Of a DNA stretch of 64,000 bases, positions 1 to 11,498 are shown in pieces (within the stretch, counting starts at the first letter, position 1; each line of letters opens with the position of its first letter). The notes beneath the pieces were generated by a model. That model worked only from the letters and a program-made list of their open reading frames with translations. It was not told the DNA's origin and did not search any database. The stretch is from Termitomyces sp. T153 (taxonomy: Eukaryota > Basidiomycota > Agaricomycetes > Agaricales > Lyophyllaceae): positions 1 to 64,000 of the forward strand of contig JACKQL020000132.1 of the NCBI GenBank assembly GCA_018296165.2. The letters are read 5' to 3'. Made by a program: the position numbers and the translations under genes.

Positions 1-1050
1 CGGGACCAGCAACCATCCTTCTGTCAAATAACGTCCATGAGTGGTGAAGGAGGGCAGCTTTTGGCGAGCTCAAGACTGGATTATGAAGTGCAGCCTATCG
101 TCCAGCCCCTTCTATACTCACTCAGCTTCTCGTACGATTTCCCTCCAATACCTTCCTGCAAACGACAGAGCTATTTCTCGTAGCAGCGTATTCCCGGGAT
201 AATTGGATCAGTGCTGGCTCGATTCTTGTGTCCTGTAGCTAGGCCACTTGGGGAATTAATATCATTATCTTTGTCACCAGGCAACCTTGTTGATCAGTTC
301 TGTCACAAAGAAATAAATCGGCTCCATGGATGGGTACGTTGAATGTTCTATATCCTGCTGCTCTATAGTGGCGTTTCAGCCAATGAACGTAGTGCATCCT
401 GAGCTTGCTTTGTATACAGGATTTTCTACGTCGAGGCTAAAGAACGTATCCTCCTGTAGCAATCACAACAATCTTCTCGAATTTTTCTCTTTGTCCACAG
501 ATCTTGTAGAGGGTACCTCATGCGTAGCAATGAAACGTGTCGAATATCCTGATGACGATGGAAAAGACTTCTTCCTTGGAGCTAAGAATAAAGACAGTCT
601 GCTCCGCCACTCTTCAACTTCAAGCTGAGATCCGAACTCATGTTTTTGGGAGAGGTTACGCTGCTGGGAGAATGGTATGTGCTTAGTGCAACTGTCACTT
701 TTCCTTTTGTCTCGTATATCAGCGGTATCGACATCACATGAAAAATACCTTCTTCTCCAAATGGCTCCAATTAATCTTTTTTACCGTGTTTGCATTAGAG
801 AATGTGTCTCGGAGTAGAATACGGAGCCATCTTAAGACGGTACATCTTTTACTTGCGCAATTCTTGAACTTAATCCTTGGCATCCGCATCACACCAGTGC
901 CTGGTCATCAAAAGAATAAAGTTCTCCACATCTTCCGATCTAGAATTGGAAGCAATTACGACACTGTTCGGTTCATATTAATAACAATCATGATATTGCA
1001 GCTCAAGGGATACAGTGCAGTTGGGACCATGACGAGGGTAGACGCCAATT
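1..1050. other. No supported gene
   Basis: Two short plus-strand reading frames (326-628 and 738-1058) are open here, but neither shows a domain, a credible intron structure or a family resemblance that I recognise. CG dinucleotides are present at normal frequency, so this looks like host rather than repeat sequence. It may be intergenic DNA or part of a gene lying mostly outside the window. Confidence 0.5.
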
Positions 1051-1719
1051 CTATCTAACCCAAGCCAAAGAAACAAAAGCTCCAAGGACGGTAACCAAGA
1101 TAGCACTAGGATACATTACTGTAGACTTTGGAGCGCCATTTTGGGTGGTTTGACTGGTATCTGAACTACCAGTGGCGTTGGCAGCAGATACAGTAACATT
1201 GTTGACATTGAACCCGGCGGTATGGCACACGCTGACGAACTCTAGAAGGTACTTGTCAGACGAAATCCTGATGACATGGTGAAAGCTTACGGTCTGCGAG
1301 AGATTGAGCATGCTCTACGTCTAATCCAGACTCAGGCGTAGAAACTGCACAGTTGAGGCATCTGCCTAGTGGAGACATGAAGGAATCCTTGCAGAGACAG
1401 TCAAGAACGCCATCCAAAGTCGAGCGATTCTGAGCGTTCTGTTTCATGTCACCACGAGCAATTTCAGTTCAGGATACTTCTAATGCTCACATTCATAGTC
1501 GTCTCGAGCACCACACAATCATTGCACTGTGACAGAAAAGGATTTGGATCGAATTCTGACGCTTGGTGTACCATAAGGCCAGGACTTGCTACAGCAGGCT
1601 TTGGGTTGGCCAAAGCTAAAGCAGGACAATTAGGGGTTGGCAGAACTGTCGAGACAGATTGAATACCACGCGAAGCCAAGAAAATAACAGTGGAGAGGGA
1701 CTGGAATGATGGCGACCAT
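1051..1719 (-). CDS. Cysteine-rich, probably GPI-anchored secreted protein
   Basis: Not assigned to a named family. Three exon pieces join cleanly in the 3' half. One exon ends at 1491, a 52-bp intron (1490-1439) follows, then exon 1438-1291, a 49-bp intron (1290-1242, acceptor ttctag) and the last exon 1241-1051. The joined product has several Cys residues spaced as in small basidiomycete extracellular proteins (CNDC, CLCKD, RCLNC, VCH), then an NVT/NAT-rich Ser/Thr linker, and ends in a hydrophobic stretch (MYPSAILVTVLGAFVSLAWV) with one final Arg. That tail is what a GPI-attachment signal looks like. The start is unresolved: ATG at 1719 opens a hydrophobic leader but needs another intron to reach the Cys-rich frame, and the frame also stays open to an ATG at 1844. 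Cell-surface location is inferred; the function is unknown. Confidence 0.55.
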
Positions 1720-2082
1720 TGGGGAGGCAAAAACGAGCGGAAGGTGAGGGAACGGAAGAGAAAAGATATGTAGTTGGTCAAGAATATGTAGAAACCCGTC
1801 GCATGACATTCTGAAGATGCGCTCCCCCCACAGTCAGATTTCAACTGGTGATCCGTGCGTCTCCGTCCAGATTTAGAGAGTGTAAATGGATTTCGTGCAG
1901 ATTCAACTTGAATCCACTAGTTACCGGCAAGTATCGGGACCATTTCCTGATGTATATATATGGCGGAATTGTCGCCGTCCTAGGACCTCGTTATTGGTGT
2001 AATCTACATATTATGTAGGGTATGGGAGCTGCGCACGTGATAATTACTTTGGCGACCGGCACGGTCGACGCGTCGGTCTCAC
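1720..2082. promoter_or_regulatory. Intergenic region between divergent genes, TATA-like stretch
   Basis: This gap separates the minus-strand Cys-rich gene from the plus-strand peroxin, so it should hold both promoters. An AT stretch, tatatata at 1953-1960, lies about 120 bp before the peroxin ATG and could serve as its TATA element. No other motif is clear. Confidence 0.3.
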
Positions 2083-4377
2083 ATGGGAAACTTCAATTTC
2101 TCGTTCCCTCCACCGTCGACCATGACGTCGCTGGCGTACATCTCCATTCCGCAGTGCGCCACACGCCTTAATCCTCCTTCTCAGTCATCTCCAGCCCTTC
2201 AACGAGCCAAAAAGGTAACGACGCCACTTCCCAACCCAACTCCCTTGCTATCCGCATCATCCACCAATGTTCAGGCGCCAAGCGGCATGAACCCTTCTAC
2301 AGCGGCTGTATTCTCCCTGCTACCTCAGATGGTGTTATCATCCACTCTGCCTAATACTCCGTTATCACCTAGTGCTAAGGACAAGGACAAGGACAAGGAC
2401 ACACGCAAGGGCCCTCAGCTGATGACGAACAAGGAACCATTATCAATTCCGATTACTACGTTAAATTTCAAGCGATTCGTTGCGAAGGTTGGGCCCATTT
2501 TCTGGATGCAGGATCGTATCGAGGAAGTCATTCTGTGGAAGAGAGGCTGGAGAGTTACGGGTGTGTGGATGGCTGCGTATGCTTTCTTCTGTGCGTTCTT
2601 TCGTCTCGTTCCGCAATATAATCAATTCGAGGTCATTGTCTAGGCTATTTTCCAAAGATGATCTTTGCCATCCCACATCTAGTATTAATAGGCATCATGC
2701 TTGCCTCGTATCCGTACTCGAAACCGAAACCAGGCGAAACATCCTCGACCGATTCCGTCAACTGGCAAGGGAATCTCCAAGGGATTCAAAATCTTATGGG
2801 TTTCGTGTACGCACATCACATAATACTGATCAACAATCAACTGAAATCTCTCTAGCGCAGATGTACACGACCTCGTCCAACCACATCTTCATCTCCTCGT
2901 CCTCACACCCGCTCATTTGCCCTCACCTACATACGCCGAGGTTCCCGTACCTCCGCCCATCTCGTCGTACCCACCTTTAATTCTCCTAACGCTCCTCCTG
3001 ACATTCCCTCCGCTCCTGGTGCTGCTCGCATCGCCACTGTTCCCAACGCGCCTCGTATGCCTCGTCGGCGGCCTTCTGCCCCTCCTCGCTACCCACCCAC
3101 GTGTACTCCCGATTCTCCCGATGCTTGGCAAATTAGCGGTGACCTTCACACAAAATGTGCTCGTTATCCTCGTGAGATGGTATGCAAAGCTACAAAGAGC
3201 TTTTCTTACGTTCTGGACAAGAATAAAGGAAGAGGAAGAGGGGAGGAGCCAACTGTTTATGCTGGAGACATCGATGTCGACCTGCCGCCATTACGAACAA
3301 TTCTCGAGCGGATACGAGATAACGATAGACTGGACGACACATGTTGGAACGCCGAGATGCGCGAGGTCGAGCTGTTCGAGAACGAGCGCTTTGTTCCATC
3401 CCGATCAAGACAATGTAGCAACCCGATCCTCCCGTCCACATCCCCCGACCGACCAACGCTAGTCGCGACGTTCTGCGGTGTCCCAGCCCCAACCATCACC
3501 AGCCAAGGACACCGGTTCTCTCTACCGCCCACGCCTATGTCGGGCATCAACTCAGTCGCACCGGACCCTACCGATCCAGGATGGGGTAAAGCAAATTTGC
3601 GGAGTGGAGAACGGAGAGGGTGGACACGAGGTCAGGACGGGTGGGGTGGAGTGAGGACGCGATCGAGAGCCGGGTCGGGGGACAGTCAGATGAAGGGAAA
3701 GATGGGAGATGGAGGCGGAGGCAGAGGTGAGAGGGGGGAGGAGAGCGATGGGGTTGATCTGGATACGGGGGAAGGTGTTGTCAGGTCTGGGTGCTTTCGT
3801 TCTCTCGTGAGCTTTTGGATTATGAACTGACATGAGCATTTTTTTGGTTTATTCTATTTTGACGGACGTTTTTTGGACGTAGCAGTAATTTGACGTTTTC
3901 GCTCGCATCTGGGTGGGCGTTCGTGGGTACTGAAGGGTGGAGGAGGGATTTGGGGAGAAAGTGGGCGGGTCTGGATGTTGGTGTTGGTGAGTGCTTTTTT
4001 TGCGCAGTTCATCCTTTCTTTCTTTCGTTTTGATGCACATCTGTCATTTCTTCTTCACCCTACGTGTATACAAGTAATGTATACCTGCCTATCCAAATTC
4101 TTTCACTCCTAGTTTTTTTTTCGCTTTCTCGTGGTTGCTCCCTTCTTATTATAAGTTCTTAATAGCGAACTGACGAATCTTGTTTCCCTCTCCAGATCCA
4201 GATGCCGACGGATGGGTATACACCAACGACGCCTGGGGCGGTGCGCTGGGGATATCGTACCCTGGGAGCGTGACGAGGCGTAGAAGGTGGGTTAGGAGAG
4301 TGTGGTACGATGGACTTGGGGATGGAACGGATGCGGAGAAGGAGAAGGAGAAGGAGAAGGAGGGGTTGGAGATCTAG
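2083..4377 (+). CDS. Peroxin, Pex24p/dysferlin-domain family (PEX28-32 like)
   Basis: This is a peroxisomal or ER membrane protein of the Pex24p family, which in yeasts controls peroxisome number and size. I read six exons: 2083-2590, 2644-2799, 2861-3171, 3222-3784, 3886-3986 and 4196-4377, giving 1,821 bp and 606 residues with all phases consistent. Residues about 125-260 carry the family core: GPIFWMQDRIEEVILWK, then membrane segments around AIPHLVLIGIMLASYP and PLILLTLLLTFPPLLVLLA. After this comes the conserved block RLDDTCWNAEMREVELFENE. The DysF-type C-terminus contains SNLTFSLASGWAFV and, after a 209-bp intron, DGWVYTNDAWGG. Two charged hexamer or triplet repeats encode KDKDKDKD near residue 103 and an EKEKEKEKE tail. 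ATG 2122 is an alternative start. The donor gtctgg of intron 4 is weak, but it restores the family motif exactly. Confidence 0.88.
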
Positions 4378-5790
4378 ATCGAACGAATGCTTCTGGGGTG
4401 TGGGAGGGTGGTTGGTGACATTGGTTTTAGTTTTGGCTTCAGTTTTTTTTTCTGTTTTATGTGCGTTTGTCATTTTTTCTACTTGTTCTATCTGTTGATG
4501 TTTGTTCGTGTAAGTAGGAATAACGTTTATGAATACAGGTCGTGGCAGACTGGGCTAGGATTGAAGGTTGAAAGTTCAAACCTAATCTGTTTGTTTACCC
4601 AATCGTTTGCATGCTGTTTTGCTTGATGCAAGTAAGCTATGTAAGCGCAGAGATAGACGAAAGGAAGGCGTTGATATTAGCCGAGTTATCGAATAATCTA
4701 CGTTGTATCTGTGTTGAAAGCACAGTGTGTCCACTCACTACGCCAAGGATCATAAACTAAGACGAATCCGGATTACCAAGGTGAGTGCCAAAGAGCTCAT
4801 AGTAAAGTTCTCTCCAGCAGTTACCACTGAACTAGATAAAGCTGGTTGTGGACATCAACCCTTGACGATAATTGATTAGATTATATGCGGCCCGCCTCAG
4901 ATTTTGCAATCTACATCTGTTTCTTTCCATTTTAGTCCGTCGGTCAGCGCCTTATTTTCCTTGATGATTCTCCAAAATCCAGTTCAGACCTTATCCAAAT
5001 ATTACACTTTCCAGTCTCCTGCTGGCTACATTCTACTTGAACAGTAGTTAACGGATAGCACTAACTTCTTGAGAGGAATCGAGGTGGTAAAAACATGCAT
5101 TCCCATTTCATCTTTGTTAGATATGACAAGCTACCTTCTGCAACAGTAGAGAAATACTCAGAGTCGTCACACACAAGTATTGACCCCTGTGATGCACCCG
5201 GCGAAATATATACTTCTATGTACGTATCGTTGTTTCAAGCAAGCCAATCTTCTCTATCTTGCCATGGTCTGTTCGACCTTTCAGAGTCCTCACTATGCTC
5301 ATGTTGTTTTGAATCTATCAGCCGGAAGCATGTCCTGCAAGGCTGCCCTAGAGTCGATAGTGCAATTCCCTGGCCCATTATCTCTGCGAGCTTTCATGAC
5401 GGTTGGTCTTCTACATAGCATTGGATTTAAATCATCCCCTGAGGACTGGTGACAGTTGCGAGGATTGTCTGGAGAGCCGTCTTTCTGTTTTTCATCTCAA
5501 AAGTATTGACTCACTGTTGGTGTTCCACGAGGTCATTATACTAACCTATATAAGAATAATGTTATATACAAAAACCAAAATTTCCTCCACCTTACCTTAC
5601 CAGCTTCTTGTACACATAGTCCAGGTGATAATACCAGAAAATCCAAGAAATCGGCGGTCCCGTTTTTCAGAAAAACGCTGCTCATTGTTTGTTACAATGT
5701 TGCTTCATGTGTCACTGCATGTCACACTTTCCAGACTCCACCACCTGGACCAGAAACCACAAGCCATGGCCAACAATGGGAAAAAGCCTG
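4378..5790. other. No supported gene
   Basis: Short open frames occur (for example 5095-5418 and 5403-5819, plus), but they overlap one another in different frames and show no domain. The first part is probably the 3' UTR and terminator region of the peroxin gene. From about 5,600 onward the sequence becomes repeat-like. Confidence 0.45.
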
Positions 5791-5870
5791 AGGGTTTAGG
5801 CTTCACTGATGGGGTTTAGGCTTCACTGATGGGGTTTAGGCTTCACTGATGGGGTTGAGGATTCACTCAT
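5791..5870. repeat. Four tandem 20-bp units
   Basis: The unit ggggtttaggcttcactgat occurs at 5811-5830 and 5831-5850. Slightly diverged copies sit at 5791-5810 and 5851-5870. It lies just upstream of the LTR element. Confidence 0.9.
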
Positions 5871-5943
5871 GAGAATAAATCAATACTGCAGCTATATAAG
5901 ACTGCACTTGCCATCTCGCACCTTGTCAGCAGGTGAGGTGGGG

Positions 5944-6022
5944 TGGAGTGTGGTGGGATCAAGTGAGGTGCAAACATTTGCATTACTGGAGTGTGGTGGG
6001 ATCAAGTGAGGTGCAAACATTT
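5944..6022. repeat. Direct repeat of 36 bp, period 43
   Basis: The same 36 bases, beginning tggagtgtggtgggatcaag, are found at 5944-5979 and again at 5987-6022. They are separated by a 7-bp spacer. Confidence 0.9.
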
Positions 6023-6086
6023 CCAGTAATGCAATGTTATGATTGCTTCACTGGTTGAGTGAGTTGATTTATCTGATGTCAATAGG

Positions 6087-6563
6087 TGTAAGGGGATGGC
6101 CCCTTTATGGGTAACTCTGACTCTATCTGGCCTTAGTCATAGGTATAGCATCATCTTTAGCATATCAGACTGATTGGTCACCAGGCCCCTGCACCCTGCA
6201 GTTGGTATTAGTCAGCTCTTTGTAGTCATCAGACTCAATTTCTCCTTTTGATGTATTGATAGTCATTACTGCTTAGCATACCTAGGCTGCTTACTACATA
6301 TAGTATTAGTCATAGTATAGCCACAGATATAGTATATAAGCTGGTCATAAGGATAGAATATCCTTTGACTGATCAATAGCAGTGTTCCCCAGGTCTATCT
6401 AGTGAATCAATTGTGAGAACCCCAGCATTGCTGCTTTGCTTGGCTCATTGCACTTGCCCCTTGCCTGCCTCTTAGCCACTGTTCTGCTCCTTCAATGCTC
6501 ACTTGTTGCCTGCACTAGCTTGCTCTTATTGGGTTTACCTGCAGAGTGTTTGTTCCTCTCACA
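6087..6563 (+). repeat. 5' LTR of the non-autonomous element
   Basis: It starts TGTAAGGGGATGGCCCC and ends TTCCTCTCACA. It contains an AT-rich tatataag at about 6334 that may act as promoter. It is highly similar to the 3' LTR, with scattered differences mainly of the transition type. Confidence 0.92.
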
Positions 6564-6600
6564 TCTTGATCAGTCCCTATGTCATCTGCACCTCTAGCCC

Positions 6601-7233
6601 ATGACATCCAATCTAACACCTACCTTTGGCCTCACCCTAACCTCTATGGACTCTGTGCTGACTCTAACTGATGCCTTTGCTGATTTGGAATCTACTATTG
6701 AGAAACTGCTAACTCTTGTTTCTGGGCTTGAGAGCAGACTAGCAGTGCTTGAGTCTGGTCATATGCCTATACCTGTTGCCATGGTTGCCTCTGCCCAAAC
6801 AGCCTCACAGCCTAGTATGGGTGGCCATGCCATTCCTTTGGGCTCTGCCACACAGTCAGCTCCACCTGGGCAGCCAAAGCCCAAGTCCTCCATCAAATCT
6901 CCTACCATGCCCACCTCTCACATTCTCCAATGTGTAGCACATCCTACCTCTAATGCTCTCCTTGCCATCCCTTTTGCTCAGGACCTCCCTCCTACAGATG
7001 GCCACACCCCATGTATTGAGTGTGTGCTTGAACTCCCCAACTCTCTTGTTGTGCATGTGGTTGGTCACCAGGGACAGGGCCTTAAACAAGCCCTTGACAT
7101 CTCTGGCACCTGCTTGGTGGCCTTTACAGTTAGCTTGGCTGGAGGAGACCACCGGTTTGTCTCTATCTATGGCTCTGATCAGCAGATTGGAGAAGCCCTT
7201 GTGGTTATTGGAAAGTGGATAGCTAAGAAGTGA
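6601..7233 (+). CDS. Gag-like protein with C-terminal KH-like domain
   Basis: 210 residues. The N-terminal third is predicted helical (heptad-like leucines in LESTIEKLLTLVSGLESRL), suggesting a short coiled coil for oligomerisation. The middle is Pro/Ser-rich. The last 65 residues resemble a KH nucleic-acid-binding fold: a hydrophobic strand VVHVVG, a GHQGQG turn in the place of the GxxG loop, the helix LKQALDISG, a strand around HRFVSIYG, and the helix QQIGEALVVIGKWI. KH-type gag proteins are known to me from Agaricomycete LTR elements; here it would bind element RNA in the particle. The ORF lies wholly between two LTRs and starts 37 bp after the first. It is the only intact ORF of the element, which argues against a host gene. 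The identity as gag is inferred. Confidence 0.75.
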   Translation: MTSNLTPTFGLTLTSMDSVLTLTDAFADLESTIEKLLTLVSGLESRLAVLESGHMPIPVAMVASAQTASQPSMGGHAIPLGSATQSAPPGQPKPKSSIKSPTMPTSHILQCVAHPTSNALLAIPFAQDLPPTDGHTPCIECVLELPNSLVVHVVGHQGQGLKQALDISGTCLVAFTVSLAGGDHRFVSIYGSDQQIGEALVVIGKWIAKK

Positions 7234-7677
7234 GTCCACATATCATGAAAGCAATGCTCAGGCAATGTTGTGCTGGCAGTTGCTGTGCCAGCACCTTTGG
7301 GATCCACCATGTTGTCCACCCCTACTTCTACCAGGCCAGGAGTGCCCTCTTCTAGCACTCCAGCAGTGGCATTCAATACCACTACCATGGCTCCTACCCC
7401 TTCTACTTGGCAACCCCCATCTCTCCATCCAGACTCACCAATGTTGAGTGTGCACAAGGGGGCTACACCAGCTTCTCTGATGGACACAACTTCTCCCATG
7501 ACCCTCTCTACTCTAATGCCTAAAGCATTGGCCCTAATAATACAATACACCTTTGGACATTACTCCAGGGGGGCAGAACCAACCATTGCATGTTGTAGCT
7601 GGCCATATTGGGGATGGGGAAGAGCATCTTAATGCCACAGCTGTTTGTCAGGTTGACAAACCTTGAGGGGGGAGTGA
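7234..7677 (+). other. Internal non-coding part of the LTR element
   Basis: Overlapping Pro/Ser/Thr-rich frames (for example 7270-7632) follow the gag stop codon, but none shows a domain. This may be a decayed gag tail. It ends with the polypurine tract before 7678. Confidence 0.5.
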
Positions 7678-8154
7678 TGTAAGGGGATGACCCCTTTGTG
7701 GGTAACTCCAACTCTATCTGGCCTTAGTCATAGGTATAGCATCATCTTTAGCATATCAGACCAACTGGCCATCAAGCCCCTGCACCCTCCAGTCAGTATT
7801 AGTCAGCCCTTCATAGTCATTGGATTCTATTTCTCCTTTTGATGTATTGATAGTCATTACTGCTTAGCATACCTAGGCTGCTTACCACATATAGTATTAG
7901 TCATAGTATAGCCACAGATATAGTATATAAGCCAGTCATAAGGATAGAATATCCTTTGACTGATCAATAGCAGCATTCTCCAGGTCTATCCAGTGAATCA
8001 ATTGTGAGAACCCCAGCATTGCTGCCTTGCTTGGCTTGCTGCACTCATTCCTTGCCTGTCTCTTAGCCGCTGTTCTGCTCCTTTGATGCTTGCTTGTTGC
8101 CTGTGCTAGCTAGCTCTTGTTGGGTTTACCCATGGAGTGTTCATTCCCCTCACA
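7678..8154 (+). repeat. 3' LTR of the non-autonomous element
   Basis: It has the same length as the 5' LTR (477 bp) and the same ends, and is followed directly by the ATAGG target duplication at 8155-8159. Confidence 0.92.
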
Positions 8155-8159
8155 ATAGG

Positions 8160-9360
8160 CTTCACTCATAATTGTCATTTTGCACCTTATCAGAGAGTGA
8201 GATGGGTGCAGTCAGGTGAAATCAAGTGAGGTGCAAATTCCCAAGCCTACAAACTCAATGGTGATGACCTCGACTGCAGCTACAGCCAGCTCTGGTTATT
8301 ACTGTATAATCAACAACAATGACAACAATGCTAGAAGTGGGGTGGATGACAAGGTGCTATAGGAACACATTAGTGACACTTCAAGTCAGTAGTTACACTC
8401 TATGAACCACAGATCGATCTTTAGCTACAGAGGAGGAACATCAAGCTTTGTCAGTCTGTTGCTGAGTTGCTGCAGCTCATAGTAGCAAACCACACTTAGT
8501 GTGAGTGTTATCTAGAGGACTTTGTGCCCACTGCCAATACTACTTTGCTGACCCTGAACAGGAACATAGACAAGAAGACCCCTACTTAGTTACTACAAAG
8601 CAGATTTCTGGATCAACATTCCACAGGTCAATAATTGACTTTGGGTATCAATCAACACTTTTTCTCTAAATTACTATGAGCAAGGGGGACACTCAAAAAG
8701 AATATGTTTCCCTTCCATTTAAGACTCATGTTTTGTAGTACATGAAGCTGAGATCTATGCTATTGTACTATCATCATCATATGTCTGCTTGATGTTCAAC
8801 TTGTACAATCAATAATTTATTACATACATTTTTCATATCTTTAGCAGTAAGTCTAAATAAACAACTACAGTATCAATTGGGGTTTGGGCTGGAGAATTAG
8901 TAGGAGTGTCCATAATTAAGCTTCCTTAGAATACTGTAGGGCCAATGACATATGCTCCCATATATAACCAGCCTTGAAATAAAAGGTGGCTCCTTTGGGG
9001 CCACAGGAATCCATCCATCCATCCATCCATCCATCCATCCATCTATCCATCTATGGTGTTGTTATACTTTTGCTGTGAATCTCTCTCTCATGTTCTTCCT
9101 CATTTTTTTTTCTAAGCAGATGTCATTGTTGTGTCATAGAAGATGTGTAATGAAGATGGATAAGAACATATATCTCAGTAGTGCAAGCAAACACTTTAAA
9201 ATATCTTATGATCATCTTTCTACCCATATTGTACATGAAGATGCATTGTAGAGACTTACATCTGCATTATTGCAAACTGACTATTATTCAATACTTATAG
9301 TGTATGACACCTGAACTATGAGAAGTAGCATCAAACCAACAAACCTTGATTCCAATCCTA
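8160..9360. other. Unassigned repeat-like sequence with (ATCC) microsatellite
   Basis: No gene is visible. The stretch is poor in CG dinucleotides, like the neighbouring repeats. Eight perfect ATCC units run 9009-9040, with degenerate units continuing to about 9052. A single plus-strand frame at 8952-9251 passes through the microsatellite and is not convincing. Confidence 0.5.
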
Positions 9361-10004
9361 CTCATCCTCATCCTCATCCTCATCATTTTCTTCTACAGAA
9401 GCAATGTCCTGCAGAACTCCTCAAAATTACCCATAGAGATCAATTCCTGCAGGACACACATTCTTATCAAAACACCAAATCTTGAGACAACTATGAAGTG
9501 AAGTATCTTGTCAATCTCCTGAATAACCTTGTCATGGTTCCTAGCCTGCAAATGCAGATAAGTGCTCCATTGGCAGGTCTTGTCTGTACTGGGGCAGTGC
9601 TTAGTCCATGCATCAAAGAGCTCTTCACATGCTGATATGGTCTCATTGGACATAGGATCATCCTCCCATGGGGTGTAGAGAATGAACATCTTCAGCTTTG
9701 GTAGGAATTGGACCACTTCAGTAGGAGCAGAGAAAATATAGTAAGGCAAAATGCTGGGTAGAAAGAGTGCAAGGTTTTGCAAAGATGAGTATACTGAATG
9801 GAAGTGATTCTTGGAATTGAAATACTGCTCCAGCAATATTTTGAGAGATGAGAGATGTTTGAGGGTAATGATAGGATAATGAGGTAAATCAGTAACTGTG
9901 TCTGACAAGGAGATGACAAACAAGGCTTGTTCAAAATTCATGTATTGCTTCAAGATTTCATGGGATCTCTGTGGAATAATGCAAAGCACAATCTTCAAGT
10001 GCAT
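9361..10004 (-). pseudogene. Unrecognised 203-residue ORF with acidic tail out of frame
   Basis: I do not recognise this protein. The minus-strand frame is open from ATG 10004 to a stop at 9393, which is long for such decayed surroundings. It shows repeated hydrophobic helices, a WEDDPMSNETISACEELFDAW segment of helix type, and paired Cys residues. Just past the stop, in the next frame, the same strand encodes an Asp/Glu run (DIASVEENDEDEDEDE, ending about 9361), so a one-base frameshift near 9395-9410 probably removed a natural acidic C-terminus. Almost no CG dinucleotides are present, matching the repeat compartment. It is most likely part of an old mobile element or a captured gene fragment. 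Confidence 0.45.
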
Positions 10005-10376
10005 GAGCTAATACTGGGGGAAGAAAAAATGAAAAAAATATGATGGGTTGCTCAATCTCTTGCTTGAAAAGCCAAGTGTGGCAGCTCACAGTGCTAGTGC
10101 TCCATCAAAAGTTATCAGTGTAATTCTAAGCATATCTCATATGAAACACATCTTTGTCAACATGGTTGTTAACTCAAAGCAAAAGTTGTTCTAGGGTGGG
10201 AACTTTTCCACCTTTCCAGGTGAAGGGGACATGATAGGCAGAATTAATGTTCACATTTCACTCCTGTAGATAGTTGGATAGGGGAGCAATAGTGTTGAAG
10301 ATTCTGTATGCACTTGGAATGTCCCATTGAAAGTTATTCTGCAATTTGACAGAGAGCAACACTACATGCTCCTGCA
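10005..10376. other. No recognisable gene
   Basis: This stretch lies between the unknown minus-strand ORF and the LINE remnant. All frames are broken. It may belong to either neighbour. Confidence 0.4.
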
Positions 10377-11498
10377 TTACATCTTGAAGGCACTAGGCAA
10401 AAACCCAAAGAATGTGGAGATGATAGGCATGGTGTGAAGACATCTGGGATGGAAGTGCCCAGTGGAGGTACTGATAGACAAATTGGTTGAGGCAATGGAG
10501 AGGGAGTGGAATAACAATGCAGACATCAGGATATACACAGATGGGTCAGGATACAAGGGATGGATAGGAGTGGTGGCAGTGCTGTACCATGGATTCAAAA
10601 GGCCAAAGGTCATGAGGAAGTGCTTAGGCAGGGAGGAAGACCACACAATATTCAAGGGGGAGTGTGTGGGGCAGGTGCTGGGGATGGAGCTGCTGAGAGG
10701 AGAGTTAAAGGAGAGGAGGGCAAGGAGAGTGGTGAGAAGGTGACAGTGGGCACTAACAACCAGGTGGGGATGTTAGCACTGCAAAATTCAAGTCCAGGGA
10801 TGGGATGTTATCTCATCAACCAAGTATTGGAGGGTATTTGCAGGATCAGGAAGACTGGATCAGATGCAAACATAGGGATTTTCTGGACTCCCAGGCACCA
10901 TGGGATAGCTGGCAATGAATGGGCAGACAAAGAGGCAAAGAAAGTGGTGGAGGGTCACAAGACAGGCATGGAAGGCTTATGCTTTCTACAAAAACCACTA
11001 CCCAAGTCCAGAGCAGCAATTGTTATGTGACACAAAAAGGCATGGTGCAGAGGAGCCCAGCAGACACTAGCACAGTCACTGAGATTTGAGAAAGCAAAAG
11101 CCATAGACCCCAACCTGCCCAATGCCATGAAGATCACAGCCACACTGGTGGGACTGCTGCACGAATACACATCACTCCTAGTGCAGCTTCACATGGGACA
11201 CTGTCTACTCAACCAGTACCCGCATTGGATAAAGAAAGCTGACACACCTGTATGTTCCACATGCTGAGATGCCCCAGAGACTGTTTGCCACTACCTGCTG
11301 GATTGCCATGCATATGACAGACACAGAATCAACCTTCACCAGGTAGCATGCCCGGGACCAAAAGCACTAAGTACTTTGCTCAGCAACCCCAATGCCATCA
11401 AGGCCTTGTTTGCATACATCCAGGCAATGAGATGGTTTGAGAGATCCTACAGAGACCTGACAATCACGACGGAGAATGCAGAGAATGCCCAGCAGTGA
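10377..11498 (+). pseudogene. 5'-truncated LINE ORF2: RNase H domain and zinc-knuckle tail
   Basis: This is the remnant of a non-LTR retrotransposon. An RNase H domain is read in two frames joined by a frameshift near 10,690-10,745. The motifs are IYTDGSG (first Asp), FKGECVG (Glu), then GTNNQ, where families normally have TDNQ, and finally HHGIAGNEWADKEA (last Asp and the His-x-GNE block). Further on the sequence encodes a C-x2-C...H-x4-C type knuckle (CSTC ... VCHYLLDC, around 11,250-11,310) with an in-frame stop, and ends at a TGA at 11496-11498. Upstream endonuclease and reverse transcriptase domains are absent, which is typical of incomplete reverse transcription. It ends 234 bp before a tRNA gene. 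Confidence 0.8.

Larger units (their letters stand above)
6087..8154 (+). mobile_element. Complete-looking non-autonomous LTR retroelement
   Basis: Two direct LTRs of 477 bp each (6087-6563 and 7678-8154) begin TGTAAGGGGATG and end CTCACA, and are flanked by the same five bases ATAGG (6082-6086 and 8155-8159). This target duplication defines the element ends. A purine tract, aggggggagtga, immediately precedes the 3' LTR and would serve as polypurine tract. The internal region is only about 1.1 kb and holds a gag-like ORF with a KH-like domain but no protease, reverse transcriptase, RNase H or integrase. Transposition would therefore need enzymes from another element. No standard tRNA primer site is obvious after the 5' LTR. 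Confidence 0.9.

Noticed and set aside
326..1058. Two plus-strand ORFs of 100 and 106 codons
   Set aside because: No domain, no consistent splice link between them, and amino-acid composition near random.
9009..9052. ATCC array as a possible CRISPR-like or regulatory array
   Set aside because: A simple eukaryotic microsatellite with 4-bp period and no spacers.
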